Made by a program: the position numbers and the translations under genes. A DNA stretch of 64,000 nt, from the NCBI RefSeq assembly GCF_000341005.1, contig NZ_ANBD01000001.1, positions 15,616 to 79,615 of the forward strand, written 5' to 3'. The first letter of the stretch is position 1; every line of letters starts with the position of its first letter. The notes beneath the pieces are model-generated. The model saw only the letters and a list, made by a program, of their open reading frames with translations. It ran no database searches and was not told the origin of the DNA. Of this stretch, positions 6,752-15,251 are shown in pieces. This DNA is from Nocardiopsis alkaliphila YIM 80379. GTDB taxonomy: Bacteria; Actinomycetota; Actinomycetes; Streptosporangiales; Streptosporangiaceae.

Positions 6752-9433
6752 CTACAGGGCGTTGGTGAACTTGGCGGCCAGTGGGCCGGCCACGGCCGAA
6801 CCGCCGCCCCCGCCGTCGACCACGACGGCGAAGGCCACGTCGCCCTTGTACCCGACCATCCACGCGTGACTGGGCAGTTCGTCGTCCTCGTCGGCGTCCT
6901 CGGCGGTTCCGTACTCCGCGGTGCCGGTCTTACCGAACACCTCACCCTGGAAGCCGACGTCCTTGGCGGTGCCCTCGGTGATCACCGCGCGCATCATCGG
7001 CCGTAGTGCCTCGGCGTTACCGATCACGTTGGGTTCGGGCAGGTCCTCCCTGGCCGGTTCGGTGACCAGCACCGGGTGGCGCCACGACCCGTCCGCCACG
7101 GCGGCCGGTACCGTCGCCATGTGCAGCGGCGAGGTGAGGATCTGGCCTTGGCCGATGCCCTGGGCACCCATCATGGTGCTGCTGTCCACTGGCGGGAAGC
7201 TGGGCTCGTGGGTGGTCACACCGATGTCCAGTGGCGCGTTCATCCCGAACTGTTCCGCACTGGCCAGCATCATCTCCGGAGACAGGCGCTGTCCGATCTC
7301 GTCCACCAGGGCGGTATTGCAGGAGGTCGCGAACGCCTCGGTCACCGACTGCTCGCCGTACTCGGCACCACCGGCGTTACGGAAGGGCCAGCCACCGAGG
7401 TCGTACTCCTCGGGACAGTTCATGGTGCCGTCCACCGACAACCCGTTGTCCAGCAGTGTGCTGTAGGTGACGATCTTGAACGACGAACCGGGCGGGTACT
7501 GGCCCTCGAAGGCCCGGTTGAACCCGCCGGGCACGTTCACCGCCGCCAGGATCTCCCCGGTGGAGGGGCGGATCGCCACCATCCCGGCCGGGTCGTCGGC
7601 GTCGATGATGGCGGCGGAGGCGGCGTTCTGGACGTTCATGTCGATGCTGGTGGTGATGGACTCACCGTCGGACCCATCCAAGGTGACCACGGTGTTGTCC
7701 TCGGTGGCCTCCAACGAGTCGGGCTCCTCGGCCTCGGCGGCGTCCACCATCACGATGGTGGTGGCGGCCTCACCGGCCAGCCGTTCCTCGTAGGTGCGCT
7801 GGAGACCGGTCTTGCCGATGGTGTCGCCCACGCTGTAGGCCGGGCCCAGGCGCTCCACGTCGTCCGCGTCGGCCTCTCCCAACTCGCCCACGATCATCTG
7901 CAGTGAACCGGAGACGTCCGGGGTGTCCAGACGGGTGCCGTCGGCGGCCTGGATCTGACCACGCTCGCCCCAGACCGCGGTGCGTGCCAGGACCTGTCCC
8001 TCACCCAGGCCGGGATAGGCGACCTCGGGAGAGAACTCCACCCACCATTGACCGTCTTCACGCAGCAGTGGAAGCTCACCCTCCCAGCCCCAGTCGCCGG
8101 CGTTGGACATCGAGACCGTCACCTCGTAGGGGGCACTGCCGGTGCCGCCGTCGGTGACCGGGGCGCCGATCTCCACCTCGACGGAGGACAGGCCCAAGCC
8201 GGCGTCGATCCCACCGAGGACCGCCTCGGCGTCGCCGCCCCTGGTGACCGCCGCGAGTCGAGCGTAGTCCTGTTCCTCCCAGGCGGCCTCGTACTCGGCG
8301 GTGGCCTCACCGGGTTCGGGCAGGGTGTAGACGTACCAACCCGCGACGCCACCGACGATCGCCAGCACGACCACGGTGGCGATCACGCCGATGAGCAGCC
8401 CGCGACGCTTCTTGCGGGGCTCCGGGGCGGGGTCGTAGGCATCGTCATGGGGGTCGTGCGGTCCTCGGGGTCCCTCGGGTCCGCCTGGACCACCGAAACC
8501 ATCAGGGTCACCAGGGCCGCTGTAGAGGTACTCGAAACCCTCGCCGTGGTCTTGGTCCTCGTCTGGCCCGGAGCGTCCCTGATCGGGTGACGGGGGGATC
8601 GACCCCGGGTAGGGGGTGTCGTTCCCGTAGGTGGGTTGTCCCCGATAGGGCGTCTGCCAGGCCTCCGCGGAAGCCACGGGGTGCGCCGAGGGCTCGCCTT
8701 GGTCCTGCTGGGTGGGATGGGGCTCGACGGGTCGCCGGCCGTGGGCTTGGCCGTGCTCGTCCTCCCCGGTGTTCTGGGCACTTTCCGGAACGGAACCGCT
8801 CCGACTCCGGTGGGCACCGGCGCCGGGTGCGTCCTGGCCCTCGCGGCCTTCCGGGAAACCGGCCTCCGGAGCGTTCCAGTCGCCCTGGGCACCCCAACCG
8901 TCCTGGATGGTGGGTCCGGGGTCGAGTGCTCGTTCCCCGTCGTTTCGAGCGTCGTCGGCGTAGGAGGCCGCTTCGGTGGGCGCCTCCCACCGGGGCTCGT
9001 GAGGTTCGGGGACAGAAAAGGGGTCGGCCGCCTCGGGCGGGGCCCACGAGTGAGCACTGGCACCGATGGGTCGGTCTTGGTGCTCCGGTCCAGCGGCCCG
9101 GGAGCCCTGGGCGGGCTCTCGCGGCGATTCCCAGGGCTCCCGGGATGGTTCCCAGGACTCTCGGGGCAGTTCCCAGGGCTCGGTCATGGGGTCCTGTGAG
9201 GCGGCCACGGAGTCCTGTGACCCGGTGGGGGGACCGGGCTCGGACGGTACGGCGGAGCCCTCAGAGCGTGCGGGTGTGAAATCGAAGCCACCGGTGTCCT
9301 TGGGGCGGGCTCCAGAAGGCCGCTCGGGGATGCGGTAGGGGTTCTCCGGGCGCGTTCGGCGCGCTCTCGTGCTGTCCGACCGTTCGTCGGGTGGTCCGGA
9401 GGAACCCGGCTGCCTGGGGGGCCGCTCGTCCAC
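6752..9433 (-). CDS. Class B penicillin-binding protein (MecA_N-like plus transpeptidase)
   Basis: This 893-aa D,D-transpeptidase cross-links peptidoglycan at the outer membrane face. The ~335-residue cytoplasmic N terminus is disordered, rich in Pro/Glu/Ser/Arg, with near-repeats such as PWELPRESWEPSREPWESP. One membrane segment follows (LLIGVIATVVVLAIVGGVAGW, ~341-361). Next come an NTF2-like MecA_N-type domain (AAWEEQDYARLAAV ...) and the catalytic domain with SSFK (~651), SCN (~705) and KTGT (~834). Most class B PBPs have short tails, so the long tail is unusual and may bind division or elongation partners. GTG 9433 was chosen because GAAGGA precedes it and upstream sequence is non-coding in character. 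A second hairpin lies in its leader. Confidence 0.9.
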   Translation of the reverse strand: MDERPPRQPGSSGPPDERSDSTRARRTRPENPYRIPERPSGARPKDTGGFDFTPARSEGSAVPSEPGPPTGSQDSVAASQDPMTEPWELPRESWEPSREPWESPREPAQGSRAAGPEHQDRPIGASAHSWAPPEAADPFSVPEPHEPRWEAPTEAASYADDARNDGERALDPGPTIQDGWGAQGDWNAPEAGFPEGREGQDAPGAGAHRSRSGSVPESAQNTGEDEHGQAHGRRPVEPHPTQQDQGEPSAHPVASAEAWQTPYRGQPTYGNDTPYPGSIPPSPDQGRSGPDEDQDHGEGFEYLYSGPGDPDGFGGPGGPEGPRGPHDPHDDAYDPAPEPRKKRRGLLIGVIATVVVLAIVGGVAGWYVYTLPEPGEATAEYEAAWEEQDYARLAAVTRGGDAEAVLGGIDAGLGLSSVEVEIGAPVTDGGTGSAPYEVTVSMSNAGDWGWEGELPLLREDGQWWVEFSPEVAYPGLGEGQVLARTAVWGERGQIQAADGTRLDTPDVSGSLQMIVGELGEADADDVERLGPAYSVGDTIGKTGLQRTYEERLAGEAATTIVMVDAAEAEEPDSLEATEDNTVVTLDGSDGESITTSIDMNVQNAASAAIIDADDPAGMVAIRPSTGEILAAVNVPGGFNRAFEGQYPPGSSFKIVTYSTLLDNGLSVDGTMNCPEEYDLGGWPFRNAGGAEYGEQSVTEAFATSCNTALVDEIGQRLSPEMMLASAEQFGMNAPLDIGVTTHEPSFPPVDSSTMMGAQGIGQGQILTSPLHMATVPAAVADGSWRHPVLVTEPAREDLPEPNVIGNAEALRPMMRAVITEGTAKDVGFQGEVFGKTGTAEYGTAEDADEDDELPSHAWMVGYKGDVAFAVVVDGGGGGSAVAGPLAAKFTNAL

Positions 9434-9473
9434 GCCTGACCGTCCTTCGTTGTGTTTCCTGACAAGAGCACGA

Positions 9474-9505
9474 TGCCCCGCTCCCACTTCGGTGGGAGCG
9501 GGGCA
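9474..9505 (-). terminator. Perfect 14-bp hairpin with TTCG loop in the PBP leader
   Basis: TGCCCCGCTCCCAC (9474-9487), a TTCG loop, then GTGGGAGCGGGGCA (9492-9505). It is perfectly paired and read on the minus strand just 41 bp before the PBP start. The ferredoxin reductase gene upstream already has its own terminator at 9769-9800. This one therefore ends a separate short transcript or acts as an attenuator or stability element in the PBP mRNA leader. Confidence 0.6.
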
Positions 9506-9768
9506 CGAAGATGATGGCCGGCGTGGCGGTCGCCTCTCGGCGCGGGGCACAACGGGGCTCCTGACCATCCGATTCATCCCACCCCAAGGGGCGGGTGCCG
9601 GACGCGGTATTCCGCGAAGGCAATAGGTGAGGCCCGGGGGACACTTGCTACCACACCGACCAACAGTGACTCTAACCCATTTGCCCCGGAGGTTGTTCCA
9701 CCGATTCGAGGACAGACACATGTGCAATCTCACGGTGCCGCGAAGGGCACGGATGGGTAAAGAACGAA
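9506..9768 (-). other. Intergenic leader region between two hairpins
   Basis: About 260 bp lacks a supported gene. On the minus strand a -10-like TAGAGT (complement of 9672-9677) lies within it, with no convincing -35. I tested it for tRNA, tmRNA, RNase P and ydaO-type riboswitch hallmarks and saw none. It may be the promoter and leader of the PBP gene or a small RNA ending in the TTCG hairpin. Confidence 0.35.
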
Positions 9769-9800
9769 GGCCGGTCCCGCAGAGGGGCGCGGGACCGGCC
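9769..9800 (-). terminator. Hairpin terminator after ferredoxin reductase
   Basis: GGCCGGTCCCGC (9769-9780) and GCGGGACCGGCC (9789-9800) form a perfect 12-bp stem with an 8-nt loop, 12 bp beyond the stop of the minus-strand reductase gene. Confidence 0.8.
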
Positions 9801-9812
9801 GGGAACATCGCA

Positions 9813-11177
9813 CTAGACCTGGCGTGCGATCTCGGTCTGCTGCTGCCTGGTGAGTAGCTTGAGGCGCTTGCGACCGCGTTCGGCGCCGAGCTCCTCCTCC
9901 TTGGCCTCGATACGCTGCCAGCCCTCCCAGGTGGTGTACTCGACACCGCGCTCGGTGAGCAGGCTCCGGAAGGCGACCGGGTCGGGCTCGACGGCGGGGG
10001 TGAGGGATGCGCGGTCGGCGACCAGGTTGGTGACGGTCTCCAGGGCGTCCCCCTTGGTGTGACCGATCAGTCCGACCGGACCACGCTTGATCCATCCGGT
10101 GGCGTACACGCCGTCGATGGGCTCGTCGTCCAGGTCCAAGACCCGGCCCTCGGAGTTGGGTACCACGCCCCGCTCCTCGTCGAAGGGCAGGTCGGCCAAG
10201 GGCGAGCCCAGGTAGCCGATGGCGCGGTAGACGGCCTGGACCTCGGTGTCGACGTACTCGCCGGTACCCCTGACGTTGCCGTCGCCGGTGAGTTCCATGC
10301 GCTCGGTGCGCAGACCGGTGACCTTGTCCTCACCCAGGATCTCCACGGGTGCGTGCAGGAAGTGCAGGTGCAGGCGGCGTTCGGCGCCGCGCGGATCGCG
10401 GATGGCCCAGTTCTGCAGGACCTTGACGTTGGTCTTGACCTGATTCGATTCCTCGCAGGCCTTGAGGCTGCCCTCGTCCATCTCGAAGTCCTCGGCGTAG
10501 ACCAGGACCTCCACGCCGGGCTGCTTGTCCAGTTCGCGCAGCTCCATCGGGGTGGCCTTGCACTGAGCGATACCGCGGCGGGCGAAGACGTGCACGTCGG
10601 TGATCCGCTTGGCGCGAAGGCCCTCGTAGACGTTGTCCGTGATGTCGGTGGACAGTAGATCGTCGGCGTCCTTGGCCAGGATGCGGGCCACGTCGACGGC
10701 CACGTTGCCCGCACCGATCACGGCGACGCTGGTGCCGTCCACGTGCCAAGACGGGTCGACGTCGGGATGGGAGTCGTACCAGAAGACGAAGTCGGCGGCA
10801 CCGTGACTGCCGGGCAGGTCCACACCGGGGATGTCCAGTGGGCGGTCACGGTCGCTACCGGTGGCGAAGATGACGGCGTCGTAGTGACGACGAAGGTCCT
10901 CGAGTTTGAGGTCCACGCCGTACTCGACGTTGCCGTAGAAGGTGATCTCGGGTTTGTCGAGGATCTTGTGCAGTGCCCCCTGGATCTGTTTGATCCGGGG
11001 GTGGTCGGGGGCCACTCCGTAGCGGACCAGCCCATAGGGAGACGGCAGCTTGTCGAGGATGTCGATGCTGACGGACGTGTCGCACGCGGACAGGGTCTCG
11101 TCCTTGGTGAGCAGGTCCGCGGCGTAGATACCCGCCGGGCCCGCACCCACGATTCCCACTCGCAGTGGTCGCGTCAT
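9813..11177 (-). CDS. fprA: FprA-type NADPH-ferredoxin reductase (adrenodoxin reductase family)
   Basis: This 454-aa flavoprotein passes electrons from NADPH through FAD to ferredoxin. It has an N-terminal FAD Rossmann motif (VGIVGAGPAGIYAA), the family segment LPSPYGLVRYGVAPDHPRIK, an NADP-binding motif (VAVIGAGNVAVDVARIL) and the C-terminal GWIKRGPVGLIGHTKGDA that closes over FAD. Length and motif order match mycobacterial FprA and eukaryotic adrenodoxin reductase. ATG 11177 has TTGGAG upstream and begins directly before the FAD motif; an in-frame extension to 11255 runs over the operator. A DtxR/IdeR-like iron box sits 42-60 bp upstream, so iron-responsive expression is likely. Confidence 0.93.
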   Translation of the reverse strand: MTRPLRVGIVGAGPAGIYAADLLTKDETLSACDTSVSIDILDKLPSPYGLVRYGVAPDHPRIKQIQGALHKILDKPEITFYGNVEYGVDLKLEDLRRHYDAVIFATGSDRDRPLDIPGVDLPGSHGAADFVFWYDSHPDVDPSWHVDGTSVAVIGAGNVAVDVARILAKDADDLLSTDITDNVYEGLRAKRITDVHVFARRGIAQCKATPMELRELDKQPGVEVLVYAEDFEMDEGSLKACEESNQVKTNVKVLQNWAIRDPRGAERRLHLHFLHAPVEILGEDKVTGLRTERMELTGDGNVRGTGEYVDTEVQAVYRAIGYLGSPLADLPFDEERGVVPNSEGRVLDLDDEPIDGVYATGWIKRGPVGLIGHTKGDALETVTNLVADRASLTPAVEPDPVAFRSLLTERGVEYTTWEGWQRIEAKEEELGAERGRKRLKLLTRQQQTEIARQV

Positions 11178-11218
11178 CGCACAGCTCCAAGTCTTCGCGC
11201 CAGGGTCGGACGCCATTA

Positions 11219-11237
11219 AAAGGTAAGGCTTGCCTAA
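11219..11237 (-). promoter_or_regulatory. DtxR/IdeR-type iron box
   Basis: The 19-mer AAAGGTAAGGCTTGCCTAA matches the established iron-box consensus TTAGGTTAGGCTAACCTAA at 15 of 19 positions and keeps the palindromic AGGTAAGGC/TTGCCTAA core. It lies just upstream of the ferredoxin reductase, where an Fe-bound DtxR-family repressor would block transcription in iron-replete cells. Confidence 0.75.
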
Positions 11238-11440
11238 TCTATCCGGTGTGTCCACCGGGAAAACCCACTATAAGGGTAGGGAATTACGCTCGCTCCGCCA
11301 GGGGAGCCGAGGGCGTCCTTCGGGTCCTTCCGTGTCCAAGGGCAGGCCGGGAGGCGGATTCGCGCTCGCCGAACGATCCCTCGCTAGAAGGTCAACGCCC
11401 CGTCAAGGGCGAATCAGCCCAAGTCGAGTTGTGGGGAAAA

Positions 11441-12124
11441 TCACCGTCGTTCCAGCTCGGCCTTGACCGAAGCGGCGAACCTGGGTACCTGCTCTTGGCC
11501 CGACAGCTTGGCGATCGCGTCCATGATGGCGTCGGTCGCCTCCCTGCGGGGGCGGGCCTTGTGCGCCTGCCCCTTCCACGGGGACAGGTCCACCGGTTCG
11601 CCGAAGCGTACCCCCACCCGATTGAGCGAGGGCATCTTACGGCCCGGCGGCAGGATGCGCTCGGTGCCGGCCAGGGCCACCGGCACCACCGGGGTGGCGG
11701 TGGTCAGGGCCAACCAGGCCAGGCCGGTCTGTCCCTTGTACAAGCGTCCGTCGGGGGAACGGGTGCCTTCGGGGAAGATTCCGAAGACCTCTCCGCTCTT
11801 CAATACGTCGAGGCTGTTGTCCATGGCCTCTTGGGCGCTCTGGCCGGGGCGGCGATCCACCGCCAAGGGGCCCAGGGCTCGAAGGGTTCGTGCCACGGCC
11901 TTCTTCATCAGCGTGCTCTCGTCGAACAGTTCCTGCTTGGCGATGAAGCGCACCTGCCTGGGGCAGGCCACTCCGATGAAGAGGGGGTCGATCAGCGCCA
12001 AGTGGTTGGCGGCCAGGATGACCGGACCGCTTCGGGGGACGTGGTGTACGCCCTCCACCCGCTGAGGCCAGACCACGCGGCTGGCGGGTGCGACGATGGC
12101 CTTGGCCGCTCCGTACATTGACAC
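11441..12124 (-). CDS. 1-acyl-sn-glycerol-3-phosphate acyltransferase (PlsC family)
   Basis: This 227-aa membrane-associated acyltransferase probably adds the second acyl chain in phosphatidic acid synthesis. It carries the PlsC motifs: NHLALIDPLF (NHx4D catalytic pair), FGIFPEGTRSPDGRLYKG (substrate-binding FPEGTRS) and the later VVPVALAG. Actinomycetes have many paralogues, so the exact lyso-substrate is unknown. The start is GTG 12124, preceded by AAGGGG; ATG 12118 is possible. It is divergent from the cyclase gene at 12387. Confidence 0.88.
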   Translation of the reverse strand: MSMYGAAKAIVAPASRVVWPQRVEGVHHVPRSGPVILAANHLALIDPLFIGVACPRQVRFIAKQELFDESTLMKKAVARTLRALGPLAVDRRPGQSAQEAMDNSLDVLKSGEVFGIFPEGTRSPDGRLYKGQTGLAWLALTTATPVVPVALAGTERILPPGRKMPSLNRVGVRFGEPVDLSPWKGQAHKARPRREATDAIMDAIAKLSGQEQVPRFAASVKAELERR

Positions 12125-12386
12125 GATGGAGTCGCCCCTTCTCGGTGGGTGAAGGCGTGCTGTCGGGGGTGTCCGGGTCGACCGGAGGGTCCGGGGCCCG
12201 CGACGGTGTCCTCGAGCTTAGCGGGATCCAAGGGCGGGATGCGGGGTGAGGGCGGCTCGCGGGCCGAGGGATGCCCGGGACTCCGTGCCATTGTCGTGAC
12301 CTGAGCCACAGGCGCTAGGGTTTATGGTCTAGACCTCTGACCCAGGTCAGGGAACCTCTTTCCGATGCGAGCGAGGAAACACAGCC

Positions 12387-13046
12387 ATGCCGAAACTGGT
12401 CGACGTCAGCCACCAGATCACCGACGGAATGACCACCTGTCCGGGGCTGCCCGAACCGGTGATCAAGGAGAACACCACCGTCGCGGGCGAGATCCCCGGA
12501 CACGGCGACAGCAGCGGTCGTGTCTCGATGGTCGGAGCGACCGGAACCTACGTGGAGATCCCCGCACACCCCTACCGCGACGCCGCCGGTCCCGCGGACC
12601 TGGAACTGGAACGGGTCGCCGACCTGCCCGGGGTCGTGGTCGACGCCACCGAGACCCACAGGATCGGCCCCGAGACCTTCGCCGGACTCGACCTGCGCGG
12701 CCGCGCCGTCCTGATCCGTACCGGCTGGGACCGACACTGGCGCACCGAGACCTACGGCACGCACGAGCACCCTCATCTGACCGAGACCGCCGCCAAGACA
12801 CTGGTCCAGGCCGGGGCCGTCCTGGTCGGCATCGACTCGATCAGCGTGGACGACACCTCACCCGCGACCGAGGGGGCCCGACCGGCCCAGGCCGTCCTGC
12901 TCACCGCCGGCCTGCCGATCGTCGCCCACCTGTGCCTGCTGGACCGACTCCCCACCGAGGGTTTCACCTTCTACGCGGTTCCCGCCAAGGTGCGTGGACT
13001 CGCGGCCTTCCCGGTCCGGGCCTTCGCCCTGCTCGAAGGAGCCTGA
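12387..13046 (+). CDS. Cyclase family protein (kynurenine formamidase-like fold)
   Basis: This 219-aa protein belongs to the metal-dependent cyclase/KynB family. It has VDVSHQITDGM at the N terminus, LIRTGWDRHW, VGIDSISVDD and AHLCLLDRLPTEGFTFYAVPAK at the C terminus. The family's metal-binding motif, normally HxGTHxDxPxH, here reads ATGTYVEIPAH. The first His and the His after GT are replaced, leaving Glu and the last His. Some cyclase subfamilies have GTYxD variants, so it may use a different metal site or be non-hydrolytic. The substrate is unknown; genomic context (PlsC, FUSC) does not help. Confidence 0.8.
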   Translation: MPKLVDVSHQITDGMTTCPGLPEPVIKENTTVAGEIPGHGDSSGRVSMVGATGTYVEIPAHPYRDAAGPADLELERVADLPGVVVDATETHRIGPETFAGLDLRGRAVLIRTGWDRHWRTETYGTHEHPHLTETAAKTLVQAGAVLVGIDSISVDDTSPATEGARPAQAVLLTAGLPIVAHLCLLDRLPTEGFTFYAVPAKVRGLAAFPVRAFALLEGA

Positions 13047-13067
13047 GCGAAGGTTCCCGAGCGGGCC

Positions 13068-15194
13068 TCACAGGTCGGCGTCCACGTCGTATCGGGCTCG
13101 GCGCCGTTCGCGTCGGGCCCGACGCTCGGTCTCCTGCCGGGCCGCCCGTTCGTCCAGCGCCACGGCACTGGTCATCGCGTTGGACAAGGCCCGAAGCTCC
13201 ATGTTGATCCGGGGGTGGGAGGGCAGCCGGGGCAACGCTCCCAACCGTGGAGTCCGACGTTCCTCTATCGCCGAGATGAGCTCCTGGAAGGCCAGATCCA
13301 CCCGTTGCAGGGTGATGACGCCGACCGGTTCGGGGACACGGTCCTGGGATAGCGCGGACAGGGCCAGGTAGCCGATGCGTTGGGTGGCCACCACCACCGG
13401 CCACAACGGCCGGGTGGAGGCCGCCCGTGGGGCGTCCCCCAGTGCGCTCTCGTACACGCCACGCAGGCTCACCGTGGCCGCGCGCATGTCCCTGCGCAGT
13501 CGGTAACGGCGTGCCTCGGTGATCTCCGCGTCCTGGTCGAGCACCGCCGACATGCACTGGCGGGTGCGTTCCAACACGTTGGCGATGGCCTGCGGCAATC
13601 GGGTCGCCGAGGCCTTGCGCCACAACAGCAGGGCGCCCGCCAGGCCGAAGGCCGAACCCACCAGGGTGTCGACGATCCTGGATTCGGCGAGGTCGGCGAG
13701 GGGATGAGGATGGGCCGTGTGGGACAGCATCAGTGCCATCGGGGTCAACAACACCGAGGCGTAGAAGAAGTTACGGGCCACCACCAACTGGGTGGCGCCC
13801 TGCAACAGACCGGCCAGGACGATCACCACGGCCAATGGCGGTGAGAGCATGAGCAGCCCCACTCCGGCCAACACACCCAGCAGGGTGCCCAGGGAACGCT
13901 GTACCGAACGGTTGAAGGTCAGGACCACGCTACCGGCCTGCAGCACCGAAGTGGCGGTCAGCGCCACCCAGTAGTAGTGATCCAGCCCCATCCACAGCCC
14001 GAACATCCCGGCGGCGGTCACCGTCAGCCACATTCGTAGCGCGGTGGGGCGGATCAGCGAGTCCTTGCTCAGGCTGGAGCGCAGGGCGTTCAACAACGCG
14101 GGGTAGCGCTCATCGTGCAGGTCGGCGGAGCGCTCGTCCTCCTCGACGTCCTCGTCTTGGGCGCTGCGCCGCGCGGCCTGGGCGGCCCGAGCCAACAGGC
14201 CGTACAAACGGGACTCCAACGAACGCGGCCGCATGCCGCGACGCAGCTCGTGCAGGGAGTCGGGATCGGGGGCCTGGGCGGGGTCGGCCACGGCCGGCGC
14301 CATCCGGTCGGCGAACTCCGCGGCCTGTTCGGGCAGGGCCGTGGTCCGCGCGATGCACACCTGGGTCGCCGCCAGGTGCACGTCGGAGACCCAGCGCAAT
14401 AGCGCGCGCAGCCGGGCGGCCTCGGCGGTGGTGCGGTAACCGCGGGTCTGGCCCAACAACACGATCCGCCAGGCTTCGGCCACCGCAACCGACGCCTCGT
14501 GCTGGGCGTGGTCGAGCTCGGGGGTGCCCACGGACCGCAACAGGGTGGCCAAGGCCCGAAACGCCTCGGCCACCGCCTGGTACTCGGGGTGACGCGCCCG
14601 CAGTAGGGCTCCGGACATCGACACGGTCCAACCCACCGCGGCGCCCAACGCGGCGATGAGAGCGTGCAGGAGGACCTCGGACACACCCCCGGGGGCGATG
14701 GTGGAGATGCTGGCGACCAGGACGAAGAACATCGGACCGGGTTTGTCCACCCGCCAGGCCGCGCACACCCAAGTGGCCAGACCGGCGGTCAGCCCGATGG
14801 AGACCACGGCGGCCCACGGGGAGAGCGCCGAGGCCAGGGAGTTGACGGCCACCGCCGTGACGAACCCCAGGCCCACCAGGGCCAAGGCGGCGGCGCGGTA
14901 GGAGTAGGGGGTCTTCTTCTCGTACAAGACGGTCATGGACCCGAGAGCGGCCAGGGTGCCGACCTGGGGGCCCAAGAGTGCCGTTGCCAGGGCGAAGGAG
15001 GTCGTCATCGCCACGGCCGCGTACACCGCGGTCCGCCACGCCCACCGGCCGGCCTCCAGCCCGAAGAGGGCCTTCAAGTTCATCCGAGGGGTGGGTCGCT
15101 CACCCACGATCGCCCGTTCGGGGCCCCTCGTGCCCTCGCCCAGGGACATCGGTCCGGTGTCACCGGTGGTTCCCAGATCTCGCACGGGCCCCAT
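13068..15194 (-). CDS. FUSC family membrane transporter
   Basis: This 708-aa integral membrane protein has the FUSC layout: two hydrophobic bundles, ~50-190 (LGPQVGTLAALGSMTVLYEK, LVASISTIAPGGVSEVLL) and ~390-520 (LRMWLTVTAAGMFGLWMGLD, SVVLTFNRSVQRSLGTLLGV), each followed by a cytoplasmic helical domain. The relatives YccS and AaeB/fusaric-acid resistance proteins export aromatic acids or similar compounds; here the substrate is unknown. The start is uncertain: ATG 15194 gives the longest form, but methionines at 15149 and 15083 are possible and the membrane region begins only after residue ~50. It converges with the cyclase gene. Confidence 0.85.
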   Translation of the reverse strand: MGPVRDLGTTGDTGPMSLGEGTRGPERAIVGERPTPRMNLKALFGLEAGRWAWRTAVYAAVAMTTSFALATALLGPQVGTLAALGSMTVLYEKKTPYSYRAAALALVGLGFVTAVAVNSLASALSPWAAVVSIGLTAGLATWVCAAWRVDKPGPMFFVLVASISTIAPGGVSEVLLHALIAALGAAVGWTVSMSGALLRARHPEYQAVAEAFRALATLLRSVGTPELDHAQHEASVAVAEAWRIVLLGQTRGYRTTAEAARLRALLRWVSDVHLAATQVCIARTTALPEQAAEFADRMAPAVADPAQAPDPDSLHELRRGMRPRSLESRLYGLLARAAQAARRSAQDEDVEEDERSADLHDERYPALLNALRSSLSKDSLIRPTALRMWLTVTAAGMFGLWMGLDHYYWVALTATSVLQAGSVVLTFNRSVQRSLGTLLGVLAGVGLLMLSPPLAVVIVLAGLLQGATQLVVARNFFYASVLLTPMALMLSHTAHPHPLADLAESRIVDTLVGSAFGLAGALLLWRKASATRLPQAIANVLERTRQCMSAVLDQDAEITEARRYRLRRDMRAATVSLRGVYESALGDAPRAASTRPLWPVVVATQRIGYLALSALSQDRVPEPVGVITLQRVDLAFQELISAIEERRTPRLGALPRLPSHPRINMELRALSNAMTSAVALDERAARQETERRARRERRRARYDVDADL

Positions 15195-15251
15195 CCTAGG
15201 TCGAGGGGTCCTTGTGCACGGGGGCGGAGGTCACCGAAGGGGTAGGGGCGC

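Noticed and set aside
9660..9720. tRNA-like T-loop (TTCGA context) in the PBP upstream region
   Set aside because: No matching acceptor, D or anticodon stems could be assembled around it on either strand.
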